Source: an uncultured Bacteroidales bacterium (GTDB lineage Bacteria; Bacteroidota; Bacteroidia; Bacteroidales; UBA3663). Taken from it: 6,659 bases of DNA. Position numbers and translations under genes: made by a program. Positions 1 to 4,862 of this stretch are shown here, piece by piece. How positions within the stretch are numbered: the stretch's first letter is position 1; each line of letters opens with the position of its first letter. The notes under the pieces were generated by a model. The model did not search any database and was not told where the DNA came from. It saw only the letters and a program-made list of their open reading frames with translations. The stretch covers positions 1-6,659 of the forward strand of contig CALBPV010000100.1 of the NCBI GenBank assembly GCA_937899265.1, in the 5' to 3' direction.

Positions 1-945
1 GTGGATTTCTATCAGCACCTTGAGCAGTGGATACATGGTCTGAACTATGTGGTTGTTGCCACGGGCGACGACGAGATGAACATCTCGCTCGCAGTACGGA
101 TATTCCGTCTGGCCGTCAGGCATGATACTGACTTCGAGCGGTTCAGGATTCTTGTCAGAGTCAAGCGCGACGAGAACGGACATTTCCATCAGATTGCCCG
201 CTACTATAACCGGCTGTGGGCAGCTGAGATGAAGAAAGGGGAAGGCAATCGTCAGAACATCGTATCGAAAGAGGAGATCATCGACACCCCAATCACTCTG
301 TTTGGCTCCTTCGAAGACATCTACAGATATGAATACATCGTTAGCGATGACCTGCTGGAGAAAGCCAAGAAGTTCAAAGAGCGTTATGACAGTTCTATTG
401 AGGCACTGCAAAAACAGTCAGGCAATGAAGTATATCCCACCATGACGTGGGATAAGGAAATCGCATCGTACCTGCAACTTGACGGCGACTATGCAGGCTA
501 TAGCCCTACCTTCTCCAACGTGATGAAACTGCGTAGGATGCAGAGCCAGAACTTTGAGAATTGTTACCACATAGATACGAAACAACGGTTAGCGATGTGT
601 GCACTTGGGGCTGATGAGTATAATGCCTTGACAAACCACCAGCTGTTCCGTAAGAATAACGAAACAACGTATCACTGGAAAGCCGGTGTGAAGCCCAAGG
701 AAAAACTAATAAAGGTGTTAGACACTTTAGCACAAACGGAACATCTGAGGTGGAATGCCTCGCACGAGATTCTGGGCTATCAGGACAAAGGAGGCGAAAG
801 AGACAAAGATGAAGCACGGCTGTTCCATGGTTGCATAAAACCGTGGACAGCATTGTCGGAAGACATCAGGAGCTTCGACTATAATGTGGTGGATGTGTCA
901 TTGGATATTATTGAGACCAAAGAGAAGAATCAAAAGGACTCATGA
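1..945 (+). CDS. TrkA-N-like / RyR-domain protein, C-terminal part (5' truncated by window)
   Basis: The frame is open from base 1. The GTG there is probably an internal codon, so the protein most likely begins upstream. The visible 314 residues start with a Rossmann-like strand and turn (YVVVATGDDEMNISLA, residues 16-31) followed by ILVRVK (50-55), resembling the later half of a TrkA-N nucleotide-binding fold. FGSFEDIY (101-108) and the helical segment after it fit the linker of TrkA-N/RyR proteins. The C-terminus (about 243-303) looks like a divergent RyR domain: EHLRW (247-251), HE (255-256), GY (259-260), H276, PW (281-282) and FDYNVVD (292-298). No membrane helix is visible, so a cytoplasmic location is likely. 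The stop overlaps the sigma-factor start as ATGA, indicating translational coupling. A role as a dinucleotide- or nucleotide-sensing regulator is inference. The RyR-like call is firmer than the Rossmann call. Confidence 0.7.
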   Translation: MDFYQHLEQWIHGLNYVVVATGDDEMNISLAVRIFRLAVRHDTDFERFRILVRVKRDENGHFHQIARYYNRLWAAEMKKGEGNRQNIVSKEEIIDTPITLFGSFEDIYRYEYIVSDDLLEKAKKFKERYDSSIEALQKQSGNEVYPTMTWDKEIASYLQLDGDYAGYSPTFSNVMKLRRMQSQNFENCYHIDTKQRLAMCALGADEYNALTNHQLFRKNNETTYHWKAGVKPKEKLIKVLDTLAQTEHLRWNASHEILGYQDKGGERDKDEARLFHGCIKPWTALSEDIRSFDYNVVDVSLDIIETKEKNQKDS

Positions 946-1496
946 CAGATCAAGAGATTATTAAAGGACTGATTGCGAGGGACAATCGGGTGACGGAGGA
1001 ATTCTTCTTCGTCAAGTGTCGTCCGCTGTTTTATGCCATCATGAAGTTGGTGTTCAGCTATGAGGTTAACTACGACGAGATGGTAAACGAATTGTATGTT
1101 TACCTCATGGAGGACGATGCCGTCAAGTTACAGAATTTCCAGTACCGTTGTTCCGTTTACCAATGGCTTAAAATTCTGGCTATCCGTTATTTCATTAAGA
1201 GACGCCAAACCCTGATAGAAGACGATACACATGAGTCTCTTTATTACGGGAGCGAAGAGACAGATGATGCCGATACAGCCATACAAGCACAGAACGATTT
1301 GGAGCGCCTTTTCAATAATATGCCCAACAAAAGATATGTGTATGTCATAAGACGTCTTGTGATTGAAGAAGTACAACCGGACGAATTGGCGGAAGAAATG
1401 AAAATAACGACAGCGAACCTGTATAATATCAAACGACGTGCGATGGCGTCGTTAACTCGTACAGCTCTCAAAGACATAAAAAAATATGGCAAATAA
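942..1496 (+). CDS. ECF-type RNA polymerase sigma factor (sigma-70 family)
   Basis: A 184-aa protein of normal ECF length. Residues 5-89 fit sigma region 2: a helical stretch with DEMVNELYVYL (45-55) in the core-binding position, then FQYRCSVYQWLKILAIRYFIKRR (66-88; aromatic and basic, fitting the -10 recognition helix). An acidic linker (92-118) follows. Residues 118-175 fit region 4, with a helix-turn-helix around VQPDELAEEMKITTANLYNIKRRA (144-167). It should direct core polymerase to a dedicated promoter set. The ATG lies in an ATGA overlap with the preceding RyR gene, preceded by a weak AAAAGGA at 932-938. Its own last 11 bases overlap the next gene, whose product has an anti-sigma-like start, so a sigma/anti-sigma pair is likely. 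Region 2 is divergent from standard ECF factors, and the target promoters are unknown. Confidence 0.85.
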   Translation: MTDQEIIKGLIARDNRVTEEFFFVKCRPLFYAIMKLVFSYEVNYDEMVNELYVYLMEDDAVKLQNFQYRCSVYQWLKILAIRYFIKRRQTLIEDDTHESLYYGSEETDDADTAIQAQNDLERLFNNMPNKRYVYVIRRLVIEEVQPDELAEEMKITTANLYNIKRRAMASLTRTALKDIKKYGK

Positions 1497-2454
1497 AGAA
1501 TATATATCCGATGAATTGCTGGCTGCTTGTCTCGAAGGCAATACCGGTAAGGAGGAAACAGAACAAGTGCTTCAGGCATTGTGTACTGATGCAGATTTGC
1601 AAGAAACAATGAACATCGCCCTGAGAGTAGATGAAGACGGGCTGATGAATGAGGAACCCCATTCCGGCACATCCGTAGCTGCGGAAATGGGGATTCTGCC
1701 TATGTTGCAAAAAGCAGCTTTGAGCGGTGAAAACATCTGCGCTGTATTATGCGAGATATTTGTCCTTCAACGTAGAGGAATACCATACGACCAAGAATGG
1801 TTGTTAAATACCGCTCGAAGAAAAGACTGGCTGAAACCGGAAGGAACCCCGCTCTATTGTTTGGGCAACCTGTTGGCATATTCAGGATTGTTTGTCTGCA
1901 GAAAATATAATTCCACCCTCGATGACATCATGCAAGCCATCAAAAAAGACAATGACGTGGTCGTCGGTGTCGATCGGGAAAAATTGTATGCAGAAGATAT
2001 TGATTTGAATGATTTAACCAATCATGCTGTTGTTGTTACGCATATCGATGAGGATGCCATAACCGTTTTTGACCCCTGTCAGGAGCCGAATATTGCAAGG
2101 ATTCCCATTTCAGATTTCCTCAATGCGTGGAAAGAATCGCAATACTACATGATTCAAGTTCTCCGGTCTGTAGATGAATATACTCCCAATCCCATTGACG
2201 TTGACAACATTTCCTTGAACGATGACCTCGAAGAATTGCAAGAAGCCATTGCTGAGAATGCCCATGACGTATGGGCCGAGGCAAGGATGAATGAAGGTTG
2301 GACGTATGGGAAAGAAAGGGACGACACAAACAAAAAACATCCGGATCTTGTGCCCTATTCCGCTCTTCCCGATGGAGAGAAAGAATACGACCGTATCATG
2401 GCATTCAACACCATCAAACTCATCATGAAGTTGGGATTCAAGATTAGTAAATAG
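1486..2454 (+). CDS. C39/papain-like cysteine peptidase with RyR domain, probable anti-sigma partner
   Basis: A 322-aa protein with three visible parts. Residues 6-46 (ISDELLAACLEGN and the helix after it) resemble the short N-terminal helical segment of Bacteroidetes anti-sigma proteins. Residues 75-227 look like a C39/papain-like peptidase: candidate nucleophile C85 in ICAVLCEIFVLQRRG (C89 is the alternative), GTPLYCLGNLL (120-130), H180 in NHAVVVTHID, D196 in VFDP, then FLNAW (211-215). Residues 253-320 are a canonical RyR domain with HDVW (260-263), GWTYG (271-275), HPDLVPY (285-291) and EKEYD (298-302). No signal peptide or membrane helix is present, so it is probably cytoplasmic. It starts inside the sigma gene (11-bp overlap). 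The inferred role is ligand-sensing control of the sigma factor, possibly by proteolysis. Whether the peptidase is active is unknown. Confidence 0.8.
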   Translation: MANKEYISDELLAACLEGNTGKEETEQVLQALCTDADLQETMNIALRVDEDGLMNEEPHSGTSVAAEMGILPMLQKAALSGENICAVLCEIFVLQRRGIPYDQEWLLNTARRKDWLKPEGTPLYCLGNLLAYSGLFVCRKYNSTLDDIMQAIKKDNDVVVGVDREKLYAEDIDLNDLTNHAVVVTHIDEDAITVFDPCQEPNIARIPISDFLNAWKESQYYMIQVLRSVDEYTPNPIDVDNISLNDDLEELQEAIAENAHDVWAEARMNEGWTYGKERDDTNKKHPDLVPYSALPDGEKEYDRIMAFNTIKLIMKLGFKISK

Positions 2455-2503
2455 ATTGTGTCAAAAGGCATAAGGCTCCATCTTAAGCTGTTTCGATTCC
2501 TGG

Positions 2504-2536
2504 TTGCCGCCTGTATGTCGGGCGGCAATTGTTATT
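2504..2536 (+). terminator. GC-rich hairpin, probable intrinsic terminator of the sigma operon
   Basis: TTGCCGCC (2504-2511) and GGCGGCAA (2521-2528) form a perfect 8-bp stem around a 9-nt loop, followed by TTGTTATT, a weak T-rich tail. It lies about 50 bases after the stop of the C39/RyR gene and before a new promoter candidate, as expected for an operon end. The imperfect T tract lowers certainty. Confidence 0.55.
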
Positions 2537-2540
2537 GAAT

Positions 2541-2575
2541 CCTGAAACCTGGAACCTGAAACTTGAAACCTGAAA
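2541..2575 (+). repeat. Five tandem heptamers, consensus CCTGAAA
   Basis: The five consecutive units are CCTGAAA, CCTGGAA, CCTGAAA, CTTGAAA and CCTGAAA, with single-base variants in units 2 and 4. This is a short tandem repeat in non-coding DNA between the terminator hairpin and the next promoter candidate. Seven-base periodicity is incompatible with conserved coding, and the units are too short and unspaced for CRISPR. Similar heptameric intergenic repeats occur in Bacteroidetes, as I recall, without a settled function. Confidence 0.85.
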
Positions 2576-2658
2576 TTGTTGCCATTTTGCATTGCAAACA
2601 ACAAAAAATGAACAAAAAAGTAGAAAAAACCGTGCATTTGGGTATATTTTTTCCTTTT

Positions 2659-2693
2659 TTTGTGCGCGCGTTGGAATTTTTTTGCTATATTTG
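2659..2693 (+). promoter_or_regulatory. Candidate Bacteroidetes-type promoter for the M48 gene group
   Basis: TATATTTG (2686-2693) matches the Bacteroidetes -7 consensus TAnnTTTG exactly. A TTTG at 2659-2662 could be the -33 element, but the 23-base spacing is longer than the usual 19-21. Transcription would begin near 2698-2702, giving a leader of about 140 bases before the M48 start and only a few bases before a small ORF at 2707. Confidence 0.5.
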
Positions 2694-2706
2694 CGCCGAA
2701 TCTTTT

Positions 2707-2811
2707 ATGGCGTCGAACCCCCTTGCCCCCCCCGAGGAAACAACTTGTGTCGTGCTTCAAGATCACGAGGACGCGCTGAAGGAGGTAATTCCCGAAACGA
2801 AGTGTCAGTAA
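2707..2811 (+). CDS. Possible 34-aa leader ORF
   Basis: An ATG sits 13 bases after the -7 promoter element and opens a 34-codon frame starting MASNPLAPPEETT and ending TKCQ. It contains a run of eight C (2726-2733). The peptide is polar, with no signal peptide, membrane helix or known domain, and lies in the leader of the M48 transcript. No Shine-Dalgarno precedes it, and the very short 5' end would imply near-leaderless translation. It could equally be untranslated leader RNA, so the coding call is weak. Confidence 0.25.
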   Translation: MASNPLAPPEETTCVVLQDHEDALKEVIPETKCQ

Positions 2812-2816
2812 GTAAA

Positions 2817-2846
2817 ATGACAACCCAAAATAAACCAAAATTATGA
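2817..2846 (+). promoter_or_regulatory. Nine-codon upstream ORF overlapping the M48 start (ATGA)
   Basis: ATG at 2817 opens a nine-codon frame, MTTQNKPKL, whose TGA (2844-2846) overlaps the M48 ATG at 2843-2845. This geometry permits translational coupling by stop-restart, which would suit the AT-rich, Shine-Dalgarno-poor region in front of M48. A strong Shine-Dalgarno-like AAGGAGGT sits at 2779-2786, about 30 bases before this ATG, too far to serve it or M48 directly. Translation is not demonstrated. Confidence 0.3.
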
Positions 2847-3721
2847 AACCTTCGGATTTTATTCATCCCGAAGATGCAGCTGCACTGAGGCAGATGGAAG
2901 GAATTCCGGGCTTTGCAGCATTGGTCAAGAAGATATTGGCCATTGGCATCGAGAATATGCAGTATGGAATGAACATGGCTTCGTCCATACGCCTTTCGGA
3001 GAAACAACTGCCGAAAATTTACAGGCATCTGCCGCCCATCTGCGAGAAATTGGGCATAGCGGAGCCTGAGTTTTACCTGCAGATGAGTCCCGTGCCCAAT
3101 GCATGGACCTCCGGTGATACGCGCATCTATATCACCGTGACCTCCTCTTTGGTGGAAATGATGAACGAAGAAGAACTGGATGCCATCATCGCTCATGAGT
3201 GCGGTCACATCCTCTGCCGTCACGTGCTTTATCACACAGTGGCCCAGTGGATTAGCAATGGTCTGGCTAATTTCGGCGTGTTGGGAGCTCTGGCCACCCC
3301 AATAGAATACGCGCTGTGCTATTGGAGCCGTAAGAGCGAACTCTCGGCCGACCGAGCTGGCGCTATTGTGACATCTCCCGAAGTCGTGGCAAGCACCATG
3401 GCACGTCTGGCGGGCGGCCCCCAAAGCCTTACTGCCCAAATCAATATGGAGGAGTGGGCTTCACAGGCTGACGAATACGACAAGATTCAGAATAGCGGTC
3501 TTTGGAACAAAACCCTGCAACTCGCAATCATCGCAGGCCTCGACCATCCATTCTCGGCAGTGCGTGTGCGCGAAATTCTGAAATGGGGTGCCAGTGACCA
3601 GTACCATATCATTAAGAACGGAGGACCGATGCAGGTCTTAAGCGGACCCTCTTGCCCCGCGTGTGGGACTTCGGTGGCTCCCGGATGGGGATTCTGCCGT
3701 AATTGTGGACATAAACTTTAA
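2843..3721 (+). CDS. M48 family zinc metallopeptidase with C-terminal zinc ribbon
   Basis: A 292-aa protein. The catalytic HEXXH is HECGH (118-122). The third zinc ligand of M48 enzymes is probably E166 in SRKSELSADRAG, with D170 following in the usual ExxxD arrangement. DHPFSAVRV (234-242) matches the conserved C-terminal HP motif. The part before HEXXH (about 60-117, including NAWTSGDTRIYIT) fits the M48 N-terminal strands. Residues 132-160 are moderately hydrophobic, where HtpX has membrane helices, but here they seem too broken for a confident membrane span. Residues 271-288 form a zinc ribbon, CPAC and CRNC, which is an uncommon addition to this family and may bind a partner. It probably cleaves protein substrates on the cytoplasmic side. 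It leads a tight group with two small genes. Regulation of the anti-sigma-like protein upstream is speculative. Confidence 0.9.
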   Translation: MKPSDFIHPEDAAALRQMEGIPGFAALVKKILAIGIENMQYGMNMASSIRLSEKQLPKIYRHLPPICEKLGIAEPEFYLQMSPVPNAWTSGDTRIYITVTSSLVEMMNEEELDAIIAHECGHILCRHVLYHTVAQWISNGLANFGVLGALATPIEYALCYWSRKSELSADRAGAIVTSPEVVASTMARLAGGPQSLTAQINMEEWASQADEYDKIQNSGLWNKTLQLAIIAGLDHPFSAVRVREILKWGASDQYHIIKNGGPMQVLSGPSCPACGTSVAPGWGFCRNCGHKL

Positions 3722-3732
3722 ACCATATTGAT

Positions 3733-3987
3733 ATGCTTTTCAACGAACAAGGATTTATCGACATTGACGAGATGATAGCTCAGGAGCCGTCATTTCAGAA
3801 GATTATGGAAGATGGAGTGGTAACCGGCGAAGAGTTGCGTGAACAGACCGACCGCGTCATCAGTCTTCTCCATGAAGTAGAGAACCGATTGAGTGAGGAA
3901 GACCAGTTGTTGGTAAAGAAGCTCTTTGCCGAGACCAACGTCCTGACGGCAATCTATCATTATTACGACATTCAAAACATCGGATAA
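3733..3987 (+). CDS. Small acidic helical protein, function unknown
   Basis: An 84-aa protein I do not recognise. It is acidic and predicted mostly helical: the N-terminal part FIDIDEMIAQEPSFQKIM (8-25) is followed by a turn and a long amphipathic helix through EELREQTDRVISLLHEVENRL (33-53), then a C-terminal helix rich in hydrophobic residues. There are no cysteines, signal peptide or membrane helix. It starts 11 bases after the M48 stop and ends 2 bases before the next ATG, so it is almost certainly co-transcribed with both and may act as an adaptor or inhibitor of the M48 enzyme (inference from context only). Intact coding, length and tight spacing make it a credible gene. Confidence 0.75.
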   Translation: MLFNEQGFIDIDEMIAQEPSFQKIMEDGVVTGEELREQTDRVISLLHEVENRLSEEDQLLVKKLFAETNVLTAIYHYYDIQNIG

Positions 3988-3989
3988 TT

Positions 3990-4514
3990 ATGGGAATGTA
4001 TAGTAAAAAGAAATTGTTGGCAGCACATCCCTCGCAGATTAATGCAATCGCCGAGGCCATTCAGGCGGATTTCATGCGTGACGGCTTTGAAGTGAATGTC
4101 GATACGCTGATGAGCGGTGGCAAGGATATCAGTATCACCAAAGGCAATCTGTTTAAGGCCGTCCTGGGTATGCGTTCTGCCCTGAAGGTTACTCTCATGC
4201 CTCAAACCGACGGTGTGCTCTTCGATGCCAATGTAGGTATCTTCGGACAGCAGGCTATTCCCACAGTAATCTCCATGTTCTTCTTTTGGCCAGTGCTTAT
4301 CACCCAAATATGGGGATTGGTTGAACAGTCATCTCTTGACGATCGTGCCTTGACCATAGCAGAGCAAGCCATTGCCGGAAGTTCTCCGTCCCTGGCACCT
4401 GCATCATCATTCTCTTCCTCCCTCACGAGTGCTAACAAGTTCTGCACCAACTGCGGCGCGAAATTGGACGGAACATCCAAATTCTGCTCCAATTGCGGAG
4501 CAAAGTTGGAATAA
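3990..4514 (+). CDS. Membrane-associated protein with C-terminal zinc ribbon
   Basis: A 174-aa protein. Residues 1-88 form an alpha/beta region of unknown family (helix 8-30; strands around FEVNVDTL, ISITKG, ALKVTLM and VLFDANVGIFG). Residues 89-112 (AIPTVISMFFFWPVLITQIWGL) form a hydrophobic segment long enough to cross or dip into the membrane. A Ser/Ala-rich linker (129-148) leads to two copies of FCxNCGAKL, with cysteines 152, 155, 166 and 169, together one zinc ribbon. There is no cleavable signal peptide. It begins 2 bases after the preceding stop. Both it and the M48 protein carry ribbons, suggesting that the group shares an assembly or targeting step at the inner membrane (inference). 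The function of the N-terminal domain is unknown. Confidence 0.8.
   Translation: MGMYSKKKLLAAHPSQINAIAEAIQADFMRDGFEVNVDTLMSGGKDISITKGNLFKAVLGMRSALKVTLMPQTDGVLFDANVGIFGQQAIPTVISMFFFWPVLITQIWGLVEQSSLDDRALTIAEQAIAGSSPSLAPASSFSSSLTSANKFCTNCGAKLDGTSKFCSNCGAKLE
4437..4511 (+). repeat. Imperfect duplication encoding the two zinc-ribbon halves
   Basis: Two 33-base units, 4437-4469 and 4479-4511, encode KFCTNCGAKLD and KFCSNCGAKLE separated by three codons. Most differences fall at third codon positions, showing that the protein motif rather than the DNA is being kept. This is the normal duplicated-knuckle layout of zinc ribbons. Confidence 0.75.
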
Positions 4515-4862
4515 AACAATATGGAAGCAGTACCTACTTTTCAGGCGCCAGGCAAGGTGTAGCCAAGGAGATGGCAAACTCTAACCATACTCTTTCCTGC
4601 TGTATGGGTAAGCAAGGAAGCAGACAAACAGCAGCCTGGAGTATGGGTAGAGAGTGTCTGTGATGTGACAGTTCGTCTCCTTTGGTTCTCCTTTGATGGC
4701 TCGGAGATATCTCGAAGCAGGGTCGAAACAAGCACGAAGATACACTTTTGGGCGAACATGTGTGCAATGGTCTGCAACGTTGGCTTCGAGCCCAGACGAA
4801 CAAATTTCCTTCATGAATGTGAGAATTGTCAGATATCAAAACAAACAGCAGTAGAGAGCAAT
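4515..4862 (+). other. 348-bp intergenic region with secondary-structure potential
   Basis: No gene is confidently supported here. An ATG at 4521, six bases past the preceding stop, opens only 13 codons (starting MEAVPTF) and ends at 4562. From 4563 the same frame is open without a stop into the downstream receptor gene, including a GTG at 4665, but the translation has no recognisable domain. The region is richer in GC than the receptor gene, and several reverse frames are also open, so openness may simply reflect composition. It carries the imperfect hairpin at 4573-4658 and nested inverted repeats: 4671-4678 with 4794-4801, and 4711-4717 with 4784-4790. No TAnnTTTG element was found, so the source of receptor-gene transcription is unclear. 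Confidence 0.5.
4573..4658. repeat. Long imperfect inverted repeat (hairpin)
   Basis: CTCTAACCATACTC (4579-4592) pairs with GAGTATGGGTAGAG (4639-4652) at 13 of 14 positions, with one A-G mismatch. After a 4-by-4 internal loop, CTGCTGT (4597-4603) pairs perfectly with ACAGCAG (4628-4634). A few further outer pairs reach 4573/4658. The 9-mer GTATGGGTA occurs twice (4602-4610, 4641-4649), so CCATAC at 4585-4590 could pair with either copy, allowing two alternative folds. No T tract follows, so it is not a standard terminator. Confidence 0.6.

Noticed and set aside
1244..1672. 142-codon reverse-strand frame across the sigma and C39/RyR genes
   Set aside because: It spans two well-supported forward genes and their overlap, and its translation shows no recognisable motif.
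2541..2575. CRISPR-like array
   Set aside because: The units are 7 bases long and directly adjacent, with no spacers, so this is a simple tandem repeat.
2461..2838. 125-codon reverse-strand frame covering the intergenic region
   Set aside because: It reads through the terminator hairpin, the heptamer array and poly-A/T runs, giving low-complexity basic and aromatic sequence unlike a protein.
2705..3439. 244-codon reverse-strand open frame
   Set aside because: It lies opposite the M48 gene, whose HEXXH and zinc-ribbon motifs are clear. The reverse translation has no domain and reads as a compositional shadow.
4202..4519. 105-codon reverse-strand frame over the zinc-ribbon protein gene
   Set aside because: It is opposite the duplicated FCxNCGAKL coding, where third-position differences show that the forward frame is the selected one.
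4573..4658. Intrinsic terminator for the M48 gene group
   Set aside because: The stem is long but interrupted, and no T-rich tail follows it. A structured leader or repeat is a better description.
4665..4862. GTG at 4665 as the start of the receptor protein
   Set aside because: It adds 66 residues without a domain before the first strand of the TIR-like fold. ATG 4863 places that strand at residue 5, as is usual for the family.
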